In this document: positions 10,073 through 20,475 of the stretch, piece by piece
Layout: each line of letters begins with the position of its first letter
Position numbering within the stretch: position 1 is the first letter of the stretch
NCBI RefSeq assembly: GCF_001425785.1
Contig: NZ_LMDI01000010.1
Location: 62,001-126,000 of the forward strand
Source of the DNA: Rhizobacter sp. Root1221
GTDB taxonomy: Bacteria > Pseudomonadota > Gammaproteobacteria > Burkholderiales > Burkholderiaceae_C
Direction of reading: 5' to 3'
Length of the DNA: 64,000 nucleotides
The notes under the pieces: model-generated
The model's database searches: none
What the model was told of the DNA's origin: nothing
Seen by the model: only the letters and a program-made list of their open reading frames with translations
Translations under genes and position numbers: made by a program

Positions 10073-11827
10073 ATGAAAGCGTCCCAGTTTTTCATCTCCA
10101 CCCTCAAGGAAGCCCCCGCTGAAGCCGAGGTCGTCAGCCAGAAGCTGATGATGCGGGCGGGGTACATCAAGCGCCTGGGGGCGGGCATCTACAGCTACAT
10201 GCCGATGGGGCTGCGCGTGATCCGCAAGGTCGAGGCCATCATCCGCGACGAGATGACCCGCGCCGGCGCCGTCGAGCTGCTGATGCCGGTGGTGCAGCCG
10301 GCCGAGCTGTGGCAGGAGTCGGGCCGCTGGGACAAGATGGGCCCCGAGATGCTGCGCGTGAAGGACCGCCACGACCGCGACTTCATCATCCAGCCCACCA
10401 GCGAGGAAGTCATCACCGACATCGCCCGCCAGGAACTGCGCAGCTACCGCCAGCTGCCGAAGAACTTCTTCCACATCCAGACCAAGTTCCGTGACGAACG
10501 CCGCCCGCGCTTCGGCGTCATGCGCGGCCGCGAGTTCACGATGAAGGATGCGTACTCGTTCGACCGCAACCCGGAAGCCGCACTGAAGAGCTACCAGGCG
10601 ATGTACGACGCGTACTGCCGCATCTTCGAGCGCCTGGGCCTCACGTACCGCGCCGTGTCGGCCGACACGGGTGCCATCGGCGGCGCGCTGTCGCACGAAT
10701 TCCAGGTGATCGCCGACACCGGCGAAGACGCCCTCGTCTACAACCCGCAGTCCGACTTCGCCGCCAACATCGAGCTGGCCGAGGCGGTGTCGCTGCTCGC
10801 GTCGCGGGCCGCACCGTCACAGCCGCTCACCAAGGTGCCCACGCCGGGCAAGAGCACCTGCGCCGACGTGGCCCAGCTGTTGTCGCTGCCTCTCTCGCAA
10901 ACCGTGAAGTCGCTGGTGCTGGCCACCGACACCAAGACCGATTCGGGTGACACCACCGTGACGGTGTACCTGCTGCTGGTGCGGGGCGACCACGACCTGA
11001 ACGAAGTGAAGGCCGGCAAGGTGCCGGGCCTGAAGCACGGCTTCCGATTTGCCACCGCGGCCGAGATCGAGCGCCACTTCGGCTGCAAGCCGGGTTACCT
11101 GGGCCCGGTGGGGCTGAATGCGGACGAGCGCGAAAAAGTTGTGGTCGTGGCCGACCGCACCGTGGCGAACATGAGCGATTTTGTCTCCGGCGCCAACGAA
11201 CCCGACTTCCACATCACCGGCCTGAACTGGGGCCGTGACCTGCCTGAACCCGACCTGGTGGCCGACATCCGCAACGTCGTCGAGGGCGATCCGTCGCCCG
11301 ACGGCAAGGGCACGCTGGCCATCCAGCGTGGCATCGAGGTGGGCCACGTGTTCTACCTGGGCACCGTGTACTCGAAGCCGCTGAACGCCACGTACCTCGA
11401 TGAACAGGGCAAGCCGCAGCTGATGGAAATGGGCTGCTACGGCATCGGTGTCACCCGCATCCTGGGTGCCGCCATCGAGCAGAACCACGACGACCGCGGC
11501 ATCATTTGGCCGGCGTCGATCGCGCCGTTCGAGCTGGTGCTGTGCCCCATCGGCTACGACCGCTCGGCCGACGTGCAGGCCGCGGCCGACACGCTGTACG
11601 GTGAACTCCAGGCCCTCGGCGTGGACGTCATCCTCGACAACCGCGGCGAACGCCCGGGTGCCATGTTCGCCGACTGGGAACTCGTGGGTGTGCCACACCG
11701 CGTGGTGCTGGGCGACCGGGGCCTGAAGGATGGCCAGGTCGAGTACCAGGGCCGGCGCGACGCGGCGGCCCAACCGGTGCCGCTCGCAGACATCGTGGCC
11801 TTCGTGAAGGCCAAGCTCGGCCGATGA
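10073..11827 (+). CDS. proS: Prolyl-tRNA synthetase (bacterial type)
   Basis: Charges tRNA-Pro; 584 residues, the bacterial form with an inserted YbaK-type editing domain. Class II motif 1 is in the N-terminal region ([19 protein letters not shown]), motif 2 includes [21 protein letters not shown], the editing insertion lies around residues 225-400, and motif 3 is [15 protein letters not shown]-terminal anticodon-binding domain ends at LGR. ATG at 10073 gives the usual [15 protein letters not shown] start. The stop overlaps the next gene by ATGA, so the lytic transglycosylase is translated from the same message. Confidence 0.97.
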   Translation: MKASQFFISTLKEAPAEAEVVSQKLMMRAGYIKRLGAGIYSYMPMGLRVIRKVEAIIRDEMTRAGAVELLMPVVQPAELWQESGRWDKMGPEMLRVKDRHDRDFIIQPTSEEVITDIARQELRSYRQLPKNFFHIQTKFRDERRPRFGVMRGREFTMKDAYSFDRNPEAALKSYQAMYDAYCRIFERLGLTYRAVSADTGAIGGALSHEFQVIADTGEDALVYNPQSDFAANIELAEAVSLLASRAAPSQPLTKVPTPGKSTCADVAQLLSLPLSQTVKSLVLATDTKTDSGDTTVTVYLLLVRGDHDLNEVKAGKVPGLKHGFRFATAAEIERHFGCKPGYLGPVGLNADEREKVVVVADRTVANMSDFVSGANEPDFHITGLNWGRDLPEPDLVADIRNVVEGDPSPDGKGTLAIQRGIEVGHVFYLGTVYSKPLNATYLDEQGKPQLMEMGCYGIGVTRILGAAIEQNHDDRGIIWPASIAPFELVLCPIGYDRSADVQAAADTLYGELQALGVDVILDNRGERPGAMFADWELVGVPHRVVLGDRGLKDGQVEYQGRRDAAAQPVPLADIVAFVKAKLGR

Positions 11828-12462
11828 ACCCGGCCGGTCTTGCCGGCCCGGGGCTCACGAGGCGGCAACTTGCGTTCGGGGCCGCGGGTGCGCTGGTCTT
11901 CCCCGGGGCCGCCCATGCCGGCCGCCAGGCCGAGGAGCCCCTGGCCGATTCGGTGCGGTCGGTGCTGTCGTCTGCCATCGCCAACAACGCGCCGCCGAAG
12001 CCCAACTTCGACTCGGTCGAGGCCCGCATCACGTACCTCAAGTGGCTGGGCGAGATGAGCAACCGGCTCAAGAAGCGCAAGGCCGAGCATGTGACCCGCA
12101 TCGAGTTCCTCGAGACGGTGTACTACGAGGCCAAGCGCGCAGGCCTGGAGCCTGCACTGCTGCTGGGGCTGATCCAGGTGGAGAGCGGGTTCCGCAAATA
12201 CGCCATCAGCATTGCGGGGGCGCGCGGCTACACGCAGGTGATGCCGTTCTGGTCGCGCCTGATCGGCGACGGTGAACCGGCGCGGCTGTTCCACATGCAG
12301 ACGAACCTGCGGTTCGGGTGCGTGATCCTGCGCCACTACCTGGACCGCGAACGCGGTGACCTGTACATGGCGCTCGGCCGCTACAACGGCAGCCGCGGCA
12401 AGCCCGAGTACCCGAACCTGGTGTTCGGCGCGCGGCGCGCCTGGGAATACAAGCCCGCCTGA
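11824..12462 (+). CDS. Lytic transglycosylase, SLT domain
   Basis: Predicted to cleave peptidoglycan glycan strands to anhydromuramyl products in the periplasm. The N-terminus has [21 protein letters not shown] (residues 12-32), a twin-arginine-like signal peptide. The SLT catalytic core follows: E120 in LIQVESGF is the likely catalytic glutamate, with [12 protein letters not shown] and the NLRFG/LGRYNGS motifs downstream. Length (212) suits the small single-domain family linked to proS in Burkholderiales. It begins within the proS stop codon. It ends 25 bases before the convergent ubiX stop, with a short hairpin (CCGAGA/TCTCGG) between. Confidence 0.88.
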   Translation: MNPAGLAGPGLTRRQLAFGAAGALVFPGAAHAGRQAEEPLADSVRSVLSSAIANNAPPKPNFDSVEARITYLKWLGEMSNRLKKRKAEHVTRIEFLETVYYEAKRAGLEPALLLGLIQVESGFRKYAISIAGARGYTQVMPFWSRLIGDGEPARLFHMQTNLRFGCVILRHYLDRERGDLYMALGRYNGSRGKPEYPNLVFGARRAWEYKPA

Positions 12463-12487
12463 AAGACCGAGAGTCTCGGGGCGCGGG

Positions 12488-13060
12488 TCAGAGCCCCGCC
12501 CAGGCCTTGGGTGCGGCGCTGTCCACCCCGATCAGCGCCAGCACCCGTTCCACGGTTTCGTTGACCATCTCGTCGATGGTCTGGGGCCGGTGGTAGAAGG
12601 CCGGCAGCGGCGGGAACACCACGGCACCCATCTCGGTGGCGGCGGTCATGTTGCGCAGGTGGGCCAGGTTGAACGGCGTTTCGCGCACCATCAGCACGAG
12701 GCGGCGGCGTTCCTTCAGCGTGACGTCGGCCGCGCGGCTCAGCAGGTTGTCGCAGAAGCCGTGGGCCACCGAGGCCAGCGTCTTCATCGAGCAGGGGGCC
12801 ACCACCATCGCGGCCGTGGCAAACGAACCGCTCGCGATGGCGGCACCCACGTCGGACGGGTGGTAGGCCGTGTGCGCCAGGCCTTCGAGCGTCTGCCGGT
12901 CGAGGCCCAGCTCGTGGTGCACGTTGAGCACACCGGCCGGACTGACCACCAGGTGCGTTTCGCGGCCGGCAGTCCTCAGGCGTTCGAGCAGGCGCACGCC
13001 GTAGACGGCGCCCGTGGCCCCGGTGATGCCAACCACCACCCGGGCGGGCGCGTTCGACAT
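12488..13060 (-). CDS. ubiX: Flavin prenyltransferase UbiX
   Basis: UbiX attaches dimethylallyl phosphate to FMN, making the prenylated cofactor of the UbiD decarboxylase in ubiquinone synthesis. The 190-residue flavoprotein has the N-terminal GITGATGAVYGVRLLERL FMN-binding loop, SFATAAMVVAPCSMKTLASVAHG in the middle and RETPFNLAHLRNM, all UbiX hallmarks. It follows grxD by 7 bases and is very probably co-transcribed with it. Confidence 0.95.
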   Translation of the reverse strand: MSNAPARVVVGITGATGAVYGVRLLERLRTAGRETHLVVSPAGVLNVHHELGLDRQTLEGLAHTAYHPSDVGAAIASGSFATAAMVVAPCSMKTLASVAHGFCDNLLSRAADVTLKERRRLVLMVRETPFNLAHLRNMTAATEMGAVVFPPLPAFYHRPQTIDEMVNETVERVLALIGVDSAAPKAWAGL

Positions 13061-13067
13061 GGGGAGG

Positions 13068-13388
13068 TCAGGCCGCCTTGGCGCCGAGCACTTGCTGCAG
13101 TTCGCCGGCTTCGTACATCTCCATCATGATGTCGGAGCCGCCGACGAATTCGCCGTCGACGTACAGCTGCGGGATGGTGGGCCAGTTGGCGTAGTCCTTG
13201 ATGCCCTGGCGCACGTCCGGGTCCTCGAGCACGTTGAACGTCTTGAGGTCGGTCACACCGCAGGCCTTCAGGATCTGCACGGCACGGCCGGAAAAGCCGC
13301 ATTGCGGGAACTGGGCGGTGCCCTTCATGAAAAGCACCACGCGGTTGCCTTTGACGAGGGTGTCGATGCGTTGCTGAACGTCGCTCAT
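13068..13388 (-). CDS. grxD: Monothiol glutaredoxin GrxD
   Basis: A CGFS-type monothiol glutaredoxin that binds and transfers [2Fe-2S] clusters with glutathione. The active site CGFS is at residues 30-33, preceded by VVLFMKGTAQFPQ; WPTIPQLYVDGEFVGGSDI supplies the glutathione-binding TVP-like and GG motifs. Length 106 fits. The start MSDVQQRIDTLV at 13386-13388 is preferred over an upstream in-frame ATG at 13433. In Burkholderiales this gene follows prmC in a hemA-prfA-prmC-grxD-ubiX run; here the outer-membrane protein gene 13488-14111 lies between prmC and grxD. Confidence 0.95.
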   Translation of the reverse strand: MSDVQQRIDTLVKGNRVVLFMKGTAQFPQCGFSGRAVQILKACGVTDLKTFNVLEDPDVRQGIKDYANWPTIPQLYVDGEFVGGSDIMMEMYEAGELQQVLGAKAA

Positions 13389-13487
13389 GATCGGTAGCCG
13401 GGCAAGCCGGGTCAAAACGTGTGAATCCCGCAAGGATAAGGCATCGGGCCGGCGCGAGGCGCTGGCGATGCAATTGGCCTTGGCGGA

Positions 13488-14111
13488 TCAGAAGGCGTAG
13501 GTGAAGCCGAACTGCAGCACCGGCGACAGGCGCAGGTCGCGGACCATGTCATCGAGGTTCTGCGAGCCGCCGAGCACCTTGCCGAAACGGCCGATGTTGC
13601 CGGGGCTGAGCGACATGAGGCCCAGGTCGGCCGAGAACCCCCAACTGCCGCTCTTGCCGTAGGTGCCGCCCGTGCCGGAGTAACCGAGGCCGACGTACGG
13701 CGTGGACGTGTGTTCGTAGTTGCCGCTGTCGTAGCCGGTGTTGCGGCGGTCGATGCCGAAACCGCCGAGGTTGTTGGACGACATGCCCCACAGCGCCGAC
13801 CGCCGGCCGAACATGATGCCGCTCGTGGCACGCAGGCCGCCCAGCGTGAGCTGGCTCAGCGACGGACGCAGGTAGTAGTCGCCCATGAAACTCAGGCTGC
13901 TGACCTTGAATGCGGTTTCCGACGCCTGCAGGTCGGTGCGCAGCGGGGTGGTGTCGGTGGCAAAGGCCAGGCGGCCCTGCAGGCGGCCCCAGCTGAGCGG
14001 GGCGAGGGGCGCCGAGGCGCCCGTGGTGCCCACCGTGTCGGCTCGGCTCGGCGTGACCGCACCCAGGGTGCAGAGCATGCAGAACGCGGCGGACAACAAG
14101 GTGGTGCGCAT
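13488..14111 (-). CDS. Outer-membrane beta-barrel-like protein
   Basis: A 207-residue exported protein with a signal peptide (MRTTLLSAAFCMLCTLGAVTPSRA). The mature part is Gly/Ser/Tyr-rich with alternating polar/apolar strands and ends in Phe (FGFTYAF), the classical C-terminal signature recognised by the BAM machinery. It resembles small barrels of about 8 strands seen in Burkholderiales, but no substrate can be inferred. It stands alone between prmC and grxD on the minus strand, with about 185 bases of upstream spacer that should hold its own promoter. Confidence 0.75.
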   Translation of the reverse strand: MRTTLLSAAFCMLCTLGAVTPSRADTVGTTGASAPLAPLSWGRLQGRLAFATDTTPLRTDLQASETAFKVSSLSFMGDYYLRPSLSQLTLGGLRATSGIMFGRRSALWGMSSNNLGGFGIDRRNTGYDSGNYEHTSTPYVGLGYSGTGGTYGKSGSWGFSADLGLMSLSPGNIGRFGKVLGGSQNLDDMVRDLRLSPVLQFGFTYAF

Positions 14112-14295
14112 GATGGGCTCGGGGAAGTCTTCTTGTGGAGTCTGGCGCGGGGTCCGGGTAGGACCTTGGCCCCTTGAATGGAATCCTACGCCTGAAGAAT
14201 CCGCCTGTGTGTCACCGAACGCATCCTTCGGCCATTCGGACGAGGGGGGGCCTTGCGGTGCGTGGAGAACACCACGGTTCGCGGTGGGGCGGTGC

Positions 14296-15108
14296 CTAAA
14301 TACAACGCCCGCCGGTGCACCGGGGGACGCCCCCGAGGTCGTGCCGGGTGGCCACTTCGGTGAAACCGTGGTCGCGCAGCAACTCTGCCACGGCACCGGC
14401 CTGGTCGTAACCATGTTCGAGCAGCAACCAGCCGCGGGGTTCCAGGTGACCGGGGGCGCCAGCCACGATGTCGCGCAGCGCCTGCAGGCCGTCGCCTTCC
14501 GGGGTGAGCGCCAGGCGCGGCTCATGGGTCAGGTCGTCCAGGTGGTGGTCGTTCCCGGCGATGTAGGGCGGGTTGCTCACCACCACGTGGAACCGGCGCC
14601 CGGCCAGCGGCGTCCACCACGGGCCGGCGGCGAATTCGACGCCGAGGCCCAGGCGGGTGGCATTGCCCTGGGCCACGGCCAGGGCGTCCGGGCTCACGTC
14701 GGTGGCGGTGATGTGGGCGTCCACCAACGCCGCCCGCAGCGCGAGGGCGATGGCGCCGCTGCCGGTGCCGAGGTCGGCCACGCAGGGTGACCCGATCCCG
14801 GCCAGGCATTCGAGTGCCCATTCGACCAGGGTTTCGGTGTCGGGCCGCGGCACGAGCACGGCCGGCGACACCTGCAGCGTGAGCCCGCGGAATTCCTTGC
14901 GGCCCACCAGGTAGGCGAACGGTTCGCCGGCCGCGCGGCGAGTGGCCCAGGTGTCGAACCGGGCCTGGTGGTCCGCGGTGAGCGGGTCGTCGCCATGGGC
15001 GAAAAGCCAGGTGCGCGGCTGCCCGAGCACCTCGGCCAGCAGCAACTGGGCGTCGAGCCGCTCGACACCACGTGCGACGGCCGCCCGCAGGGCCTCGTCG
15101 ACGGTCAC
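14296..15108 (-). CDS. prmC: Release factor glutamine methyltransferase PrmC
   Basis: PrmC methylates the glutamine of the GGQ motif in RF1 and RF2, increasing termination efficiency. The 270-residue protein has the helical N-terminal domain ([28 protein letters not shown]) and a Rossmann methyltransferase domain with [15 protein letters not shown] and the substrate-binding NPPY motif. The GTG start at 15106-15108 overlaps the prfA stop as GTGA, so translation is coupled to that of its own substrate, RF1. An in-frame open stretch further upstream is out-of-frame prfA and is not part of the gene. Confidence 0.95.
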   Translation of the reverse strand: MTVDEALRAAVARGVERLDAQLLLAEVLGQPRTWLFAHGDDPLTADHQARFDTWATRRAAGEPFAYLVGRKEFRGLTLQVSPAVLVPRPDTETLVEWALECLAGIGSPCVADLGTGSGAIALALRAALVDAHITATDVSPDALAVAQGNATRLGLGVEFAAGPWWTPLAGRRFHVVVSNPPYIAGNDHHLDDLTHEPRLALTPEGDGLQALRDIVAGAPGHLEPRGWLLLEHGYDQAGAVAELLRDHGFTEVATRHDLGGVPRCTGGRCI

Positions 15109-16190
15109 GACCCGCGTCCTTCGAGTTCGGCCAGCTGCTGCGCCGCCCGTTCGGCCTGGAGCGCCGCCAGCACGTCGTCGAGCTCGCCTTCCATGACCGC
15201 CCCGAGCTTGTACAGCGTCAGGTTGATGCGGTGGTCGGTCAGGCGGCCCTGGGGGAAGTTGTAGGTGCGGATGCGGTCGCTGCGGTCGCCGCTGCCGATC
15301 AGGCCTTTGCGGGTGGCGGCTTCCTTGGCGGCGCGTTCGCTGCGGTCCTTCTCGCGCAGGCGGGCCGCCAGCACCGCGAGGGCCTTGGCCTTGTTGCGGT
15401 GTTGCGAGCGGTCGTCCTGGCACTCGGCAACGGTGCCGGTGGGCAGGTGGGTGATGCGAATGGCGCTGTCCGTCTTGTTGACGTGCTGGCCACCCGCACC
15501 ACTGGCGCGGAACGTGTCGATTCGCAGGTCGGCCGGGTTGATCTGGATGTCCTCGGCTTCGTCGGCCTCGGGCATCACCGCGACCGTGCAGGCACTGGTG
15601 TGGATGCGGCCCTGCGTTTCCGTCACGGGCACCCGTTGCACGCGGTGCCCGCCCGATTCGAAGCGGAGTCTTGCGTACACGTCCTGGCCCTCGATCCGCA
15701 CGACCACTTCCTTGTAGCCCCCCAGGTCGGACGTGCTTTCGGACATCAGTTCCGTGCGCCAGCCCTGGCGTTCGGCATGGCGCAGGTACATGCGCAGCAG
15801 GTCAGCCGCGAACAGCGCGGATTCGTCGCCGCCGGTGCCGGCGCGGATTTCGATGAAGGCGTTGCGGCGGTCGTCGGGGTCACGGGGAAGCAAGGCGGCC
15901 TGCAGTTCGAGGTGCAGGCGGGCCAGGTCGGCCTCGGCCGACACGATCTCCTCGCGGGCCATCTCGGCCATGTCCGGCTCGCCGAGCATCTCGCGTGCCG
16001 CGGCCAGGTCGCGTTCGCGCTGTTCGTACTGGCGGAACGTGGCAACCACCCCACCCACCTCGGCGTGTTCGCGGGTGAGTGCGCGAAAGCGCGTCATGTC
16101 GGAGACGATGGACGGGTCGGCGAGCGTGGCGTCGAGTTCGGTCAGGCGCAGGCCGAGGCGCTCGAATTGTTGGCGAAGGGCGGCTTTCAT
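15105..16190 (-). CDS. prfA: Peptide chain release factor 1
   Basis: RF1 recognises UAA and UAG and triggers peptide release. The 361-residue length is standard. The [18 protein letters not shown] stretch contains the catalytic GGQ motif, and the anticodon-mimic region lies upstream. ATG at 16188-16190 ([12 protein letters not shown]). It lies 80 bases after hemA on the same strand and overlaps prmC, the conserved hemA-prfA-prmC order of gamma- and betaproteobacteria. Confidence 0.97.
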   Translation of the reverse strand: MKAALRQQFERLGLRLTELDATLADPSIVSDMTRFRALTREHAEVGGVVATFRQYEQRERDLAAAREMLGEPDMAEMAREEIVSAEADLARLHLELQAALLPRDPDDRRNAFIEIRAGTGGDESALFAADLLRMYLRHAERQGWRTELMSESTSDLGGYKEVVVRIEGQDVYARLRFESGGHRVQRVPVTETQGRIHTSACTVAVMPEADEAEDIQINPADLRIDTFRASGAGGQHVNKTDSAIRITHLPTGTVAECQDDRSQHRNKAKALAVLAARLREKDRSERAAKEAATRKGLIGSGDRSDRIRTYNFPQGRLTDHRINLTLYKLGAVMEGELDDVLAALQAERAAQQLAELEGRGS

Positions 16191-16270
16191 GCAGGGCTCC
16201 GGAGGCGGTGGGGCGCCGGTGCAGCGGCCGCAGTGGCGGCGGGCGCACCGGGAGGGCGTTCGGAGCGCCG

Positions 16271-17563
16271 CTAACGGGAGTCGTCGGCCGGGTTGCGGCT
16301 GGCGCCGCGCAGGAACAGCCGGGACACGGTCTGGGCCAGTTGCACCCGGTGGTCGCCATCGACCGCGTGCAGCTCGGCCATGGCGCCGTGCAGCATCTTC
16401 TGCGTGAGGCCACGCGACAGCGCGTCGAGCACGGACTCGATGTCCTCGCCCTTGGCGAGCAGCTTGCGGGCGCGGGCGATCTCGCCGGCGCGCCAGGCGT
16501 CGGCCTGCGCGGTGAGGGCCTGGATCAGCGGCACGGTGCCCCGCTGGCCCAGCCAGTGCACGAAACTCTGCACCCCCGCGTCGATGATGGCCTCGGCCTG
16601 CTCCACGGCGGCCTGGCGCTTCTCGCCGGCGGTCTGCACGAGGGCGGACAGGTCGTCCACGGTGTACAGGTACACGTCGGACAGGCGGGCCACCTCGGGT
16701 TCCACGTCGCGTGGCACGGCCAGGTCCACCATGAAGATGGGGCGGTGCTTGCGGCTCTTGAGCGCGCGTTCGACGGCGCCGAGCCCGATGATGGGCACGG
16801 AGCTGGCCGTGCAGGAGATGACGGCATCGAACTCGCCCAGGCGGGCGGGCAGGTCGGCCAGGCGAATGGCTTCGGCGCCCAGGCGGCCGGCGAGCTTCTC
16901 GCCGCGCTCGAGCGTGCGGTTGGCCACGGCCATGGCACGCGGCTGGCGGGCGGCGAAGTGCGTGGCCACCAGTTCGATCATCTCGCCGGCGCCCACGAAC
17001 AGCACCCGGGTTTCGCGCAGGTCTTCGAACAGCTGCGATGCCAGGCGAACGGCCGCGGCGGCCATGCTGATGGAGTGCGAACCGATCTCGGTGGACGTGC
17101 GCACGTCCTTCGCGACCGCGAACGAGCGCTGGAACATCTGGTGCAGCGTGGTGCCCAGCGTGCCGGCGGTGTCGGCCTCGCGCACGGCCTGTTTCATCTG
17201 GCCGAGGATCTGCGGTTCGCCGAGCACCATGGAGTCGAGGCCGCTGGCCACGCGGAACGCGTGGCGGGCCGCGGCGCCGCCCTGCAGCACGTAGGCGTGG
17301 TCCATCAGCTGGTGCGGCGCCACGCCGCCCACGCTGGCGAGCCAGTCCACCGCGGGCTGCACCACCGCGGCTTCCGCCGCGCAGTACAGCTCGGTGCGGT
17401 TGCAGGTGGACAGCAAGGCCACCTCGGGCGCCCCCGGCACGGCCACCAGCCGCTGGCGGAATGCCTGCAGTGTGGGGGCCACTTGCTCGAGCGAGAACGC
17501 GAACCTTCCGCGCAGGTCCAGCGGGGCGGTGGTGTGGTTCAGGCCGAGGGCGAAGACGCTCAT
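16271..17563 (-). CDS. hemA: Glutamyl-tRNA reductase
   Basis: HemA reduces glutamyl-tRNA(Glu) to glutamate-1-semialdehyde with NADPH, the first step of C5-pathway haem synthesis. The catalytic cysteine C54 is in [27 protein letters not shown] is the family signature, and VLFVGAGEM begins the NADPH-binding domain. Length 430 fits. The start [18 protein letters not shown] is at 17561-17563. A TATAAT box lies only 7 bases upstream of the ATG, so the message is nearly leaderless. The long frame continuing through it toward 19285 is the shadow of miaB. Confidence 0.96.
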   Translation of the reverse strand: MSVFALGLNHTTAPLDLRGRFAFSLEQVAPTLQAFRQRLVAVPGAPEVALLSTCNRTELYCAAEAAVVQPAVDWLASVGGVAPHQLMDHAYVLQGGAAARHAFRVASGLDSMVLGEPQILGQMKQAVREADTAGTLGTTLHQMFQRSFAVAKDVRTSTEIGSHSISMAAAAVRLASQLFEDLRETRVLFVGAGEMIELVATHFAARQPRAMAVANRTLERGEKLAGRLGAEAIRLADLPARLGEFDAVISCTASSVPIIGLGAVERALKSRKHRPIFMVDLAVPRDVEPEVARLSDVYLYTVDDLSALVQTAGEKRQAAVEQAEAIIDAGVQSFVHWLGQRGTVPLIQALTAQADAWRAGEIARARKLLAKGEDIESVLDALSRGLTQKMLHGAMAELHAVDGDHRVQLAQTVSRLFLRGASRNPADDSR

Positions 17564-17570
17564 TTGCAGG

Positions 17571-17576
17571 ATTATA
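17571..17576 (-). promoter_or_regulatory. -10 box of hemA, overlapping a divergent A/T-rich box
   Basis: TATAAT on the minus strand 7 bases from the hemA ATG. The same stretch read on the plus strand (17571-17580) contains TATAAAAT, a candidate -10 for the small membrane gene at 17657. This is the only A/T-rich block in the 93-base divergent spacer, so both promoters may share it. Confidence 0.5.
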
Positions 17577-17656
17577 AAATCGACGGCTGCCGGTCGTCCG
17601 ACGACCGTCAATTTCCCCGGCGCCGCGGCGCCCGACCTCGTGAGGAATGCACTGCC

Positions 17657-17938
17657 ATGGGCATGCTGGACGGACTGTGGCACCTGCTGAACTTCTTCGC
17701 CCCGGCGATGGCCGTGGGGGCGCTGGCGTCCGCATTGACCAAGCTGCTGTGGTGGCGCGACCTCAAGACGGTGTCGTGGCTGCGCCTGGCGGCCTGGGCC
17801 GTGGCCGTGTCGTCGGCCGTGCTGGTGGCGGGCCTCGCCTGGACGGGCCGGGACGGCAAGATGGTCACCTACGGCGCCATGGTGGTTGGCAACGCGCTCG
17901 GCCTGTGGTGGGCTGCGTTCGGCCCGAGACGGGGCTGA
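17657..17938 (+). CDS. Small inner-membrane protein, 93 aa
   Basis: A 93-residue hydrophobic protein with three likely membrane helices (about residues 8-30, 40-60 and 68-88), separated by basic loops ([22 protein letters not shown]) and ending in PRRG. The family is not recognised by function. It is divergent from hemA and converges with miaB (26 bases between ends). ATG at 17657; an alternative in-frame ATG lies two codons on. Confidence 0.65.
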   Translation: MGMLDGLWHLLNFFAPAMAVGALASALTKLLWWRDLKTVSWLRLAAWAVAVSSAVLVAGLAWTGRDGKMVTYGAMVVGNALGLWWAAFGPRRG

Positions 17939-17964
17939 CGCGCGACCGCTGCCCGCCGGGTGCC

Positions 17965-19329
17965 TCAGTCCGCCGTGACGGGGGCCACGGGTTCCGTCAG
18001 CGCCACTTCGGCGCGGAGCGAATGGGCGTAGGCGGCCGTGATCTTCACGTCGATCATCTGGCCCACGAGGCGCGGAGGGGCCTTGAAGTTGACGATGCGG
18101 TTGCACTCGGTGCGGCCCATCAGCTCCCCGGCGTCGCGGCGCGACGGCCCTTCCACGAGCAGGCGCTGCGTGCTGCCCACCATCGAGCGGCTGATGCGTT
18201 CGACGTTGTCCTCGATGCGCGCCTGCAGCACCTGCAGCCGGGCGAGCTTGGTCTCGTGCGGGGTGTCGTCTTCCAGCGAGGCGGCCGGCGTGCCCGGGCG
18301 CTTGCTGAAGATGAAACTGAACGATGCGTCGTAGCCCACGTCGTCGATGAGTTTCATCATCTTGGCGAAGTCGTCGTCGGTTTCGCCCGGGAAGCCCACG
18401 ATGAAGTCGCTGGACAGCGCGAGGTTCGGGCGCACCGCCCGCAGCTTGCGGATGGTGCTTTTGTACTCGAGCGCGGTGTAGCCGCGTTTCATCGCCATCA
18501 GGATGCGGTCGCTGCCGTGCTGCACCGGCAGGTGCAGGTGGTTCACGAGCTGCGGCACCTTCGCGTAGACGTCGATCAGGCGTTGCGTGAACTCGTTCGG
18601 GTGGCTCGTGGTGTAGCGGATGCGTTGGATGCCGGGGATCTCGGCCACGTACTCGATCAGCAGTGCGAAGTCGGCGATCTCGGCCGTGCCGCCCATGGGG
18701 CCGCGGTACGCGTTGACGTTCTGGCCCAGCAGCGTGATTTCCTTGACCCCCTGGTCGGCCAGGCCGGCCACCTCGACGAGCACGTCGTCGAACGGGCGTG
18801 ACACTTCCTCGCCGCGGGTGTAGGGCACCACGCAGTAGCTGCAGTACTTCGAGCAGCCTTCCATGATGGACACGAAGGCGCTGGCGCCCTCCACCCGGGC
18901 GGGCGGCAGGTGGTCGAACTTCTCGATCTCGGGGAAGCTGATGTCGACCTGCGGGCGGCGCTGCGCCTGGCGTTTCGCCAGCAGTTCGGGCAGGCGGTGC
19001 AGCGTCTGCGGTCCGAACACCACGTCCACGTAGGGGGCACGTTCGATGATGGCGGCGCCTTCCTGGCTGGCCACGCAACCGCCCACGCCGATCAGCACGC
19101 CCTTGGCCTTCAGGTGCTTGACCCGGCCCAGGTCGCTGAACACCTTCTCCTGCGCCTTCTCGCGCACCGAGCAGGTGTTGAAAAGGATCAGGTCGGCCTG
19201 TTCGGGGTCGTTCGTGGGCTCGTAGCCCTCGGCGGCGCGCATGACGTCGGACATCTTGTCCGAGTCGTATTCGTTCATCTGGCACCCGAAGGTCTTGATG
19301 AACACCTTCTTCGTGACGGTCGTGTCCAT
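17965..19329 (-). CDS. miaB: tRNA-2-methylthio-N6-dimethylallyladenosine synthase MiaB
   Basis: A radical-SAM methylthiotransferase that modifies A37 of tRNAs reading UNN codons. The N-terminal UPF0004 domain carries cysteines C16, C53 and C85 for one [4Fe-4S] cluster, and the radical-SAM motif CSKYCSYC has C159, C163 and C166. A TRAM domain for tRNA binding ends the 454-residue protein. ATG at 19327-19329 ([19 protein letters not shown]); longer in-frame extension upstream is not supported. A secreted hypothetical protein gene lies 8 bases upstream, suggesting co-transcription. Confidence 0.96.
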   Translation of the reverse strand: MDTTVTKKVFIKTFGCQMNEYDSDKMSDVMRAAEGYEPTNDPEQADLILFNTCSVREKAQEKVFSDLGRVKHLKAKGVLIGVGGCVASQEGAAIIERAPYVDVVFGPQTLHRLPELLAKRQAQRRPQVDISFPEIEKFDHLPPARVEGASAFVSIMEGCSKYCSYCVVPYTRGEEVSRPFDDVLVEVAGLADQGVKEITLLGQNVNAYRGPMGGTAEIADFALLIEYVAEIPGIQRIRYTTSHPNEFTQRLIDVYAKVPQLVNHLHLPVQHGSDRILMAMKRGYTALEYKSTIRKLRAVRPNLALSSDFIVGFPGETDDDFAKMMKLIDDVGYDASFSFIFSKRPGTPAASLEDDTPHETKLARLQVLQARIEDNVERISRSMVGSTQRLLVEGPSRRDAGELMGRTECNRIVNFKAPPRLVGQMIDVKITAAYAHSLRAEVALTEPVAPVTAD

Positions 19330-19337
19330 GGTGTCGC

Positions 19338-19718
19338 TCACGGCTTGGTCCAGGTCTGCGCAGCCGGATCGAAGGCCCACGCCTGCGCCTGCGCGGTGGT
19401 GACGGGCCACGGGCGCATCTTCACTTCCTCCGGGCGGAGGATCCAGACGTTGTGCACCTGGCCCGACGCGTCGATCGTGTAGTTGACGACCACCTTCAGG
19501 TTGATCAGCTGGCCGGTCATCACGACCATGTTGTTGCCGTCGCGCACGCGCGCACCGGGCGACAGCTGGGTGACCTGGCCGTTCAGCGCCACCACGGGCG
19601 GCTGGCCGAACGTGATCGTGCCGCGCAGGGCATTCTGGGGAAACGGGCGCTGGACCTGGGCGAGGGCAGGGGCGGCGATGGTGGCGGCGGCCACCACGGC
19701 GATGAGACAGCGGTACAT
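19338..19718 (-). CDS. Secreted hypothetical protein upstream of miaB, 126 aa
   Basis: Signal peptide [21 protein letters not shown], then a small domain of beta character: [33 protein letters not shown], then a segment reading [20 protein letters not shown]. No catalytic motif is visible. The protein is well formed and ends 8 bases before miaB, so it shares the miaB message. Similar short periplasmic proteins occur next to miaB in related Burkholderiales, as far as I recall, but no function is known to me. Confidence 0.65.
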   Translation of the reverse strand: MYRCLIAVVAAATIAAPALAQVQRPFPQNALRGTITFGQPPVVALNGQVTQLSPGARVRDGNNMVVMTGQLINLKVVVNYTIDASGQVHNVWILRPEEVKMRPWPVTTAQAQAWAFDPAAQTWTKP

Positions 19719-19918
19719 GGTATGCGTCCAGTGGCTGTGGAAACGAACAGGGGAGGGGTGCCGAACGGCAATCCGACAGTGTACGCGGCAGGGCGGGGTC
19801 AGTGGTGACGCCCCCGTGCCCACCGCCTGCCCGGATGGGCGCTTTTCACGGTTCGCAGGCCTGCACAAGCCCCGCAAACGGGGCATTCACCAATCGGGCA
19901 GGTTCGGGCGCCGGATGG

Positions 19919-20187
19919 TAGAATCCATACATCGCAACGACCCTTCCACGGCGCCCCGCGCCCCTCCGTGAAGCCTGGTCTCTGGCAGCAGAGCCGGTCG
20001 TCGTTGCCTGCCTCGCGTGCGAGGGCGCCAACCCGGTGCGCCATCCTGCTCGCACGTTCCACCCGTCACTCGCGCTGCTGCTGTGTGTCGGGGCTTCTCT
20101 TTCTCCCGCCGGCTTTCGCCGGCACCGGCCTCGCCGGGTCGCTCCGACCCTGCCCGGCCGTCCGATCCCTCTTTGAAGAAAGTGTCC
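19919..20187 (+). other. Long leader of infA with candidate -10 box
   Basis: TAGAAT at 19919-19924 is the best -10 candidate upstream of infA and would give a leader of about 255 bases, unusual for an 82-codon gene. The leader contains GC-rich inverted segments (for example GCCGGC...GCCGGC near 20110) and then CTTTGAAGAAAGTGTCC before the ATG. Just upstream, GCCCCG/CGGGGC (19869-19884) forms a tight hairpin. No gene is seen here on either strand. Whether the leader is regulatory is inference from its length. Confidence 0.35.
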
Positions 20188-20436
20188 ATGGCCAAGGAAG
20201 AACTGATCGAAATGCACGGCAAGGTCGACGACGTGCTGCCGGACTCCCGGTTCCGCGTCACCCTCGAAAACGGCCACACGCTCGTGGCCTACACCGCGGG
20301 CAAGATGCGCAAGCACCACATCCGCATTCTCGCGGGTGACCGCGTGTCGCTGGAACTGTCCCCGTACGACCTGACCAAGGGTCGCATCACGTTCCGGCAC
20401 ATCGAGGGCCGCGGCCCCGGTCCGCGCAGCAGCTGA
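20188..20436 (+). CDS. infA: Translation initiation factor IF-1 (stand-alone copy)
   Basis: An 82-residue OB-fold protein that occupies the ribosomal A site during initiation. [24 protein letters not shown], the central [23 protein letters not shown] and [15 protein letters not shown] are standard IF-1 segments; the C-terminal [10 protein letters not shown] is longer than in E. coli. Betaproteobacteria often carry one infA in the ribosomal protein cluster and a second elsewhere; the isolated position here suggests the latter. ATG at 20188 is preferred over in-frame starts in the leader. Confidence 0.93.
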   Translation: MAKEELIEMHGKVDDVLPDSRFRVTLENGHTLVAYTAGKMRKHHIRILAGDRVSLELSPYDLTKGRITFRHIEGRGPGPRSS

Positions 20437-20475
20437 TCCCTGCGGTATCGTCCCGGCTCCACGAATGGGGCAGGG

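Noticed and set aside
12463-12487. Short hairpin between the transglycosylase and ubiX as a terminator
   Set aside because: Only a 5-6 bp stem with almost no loop and no clear T-run on either strand.
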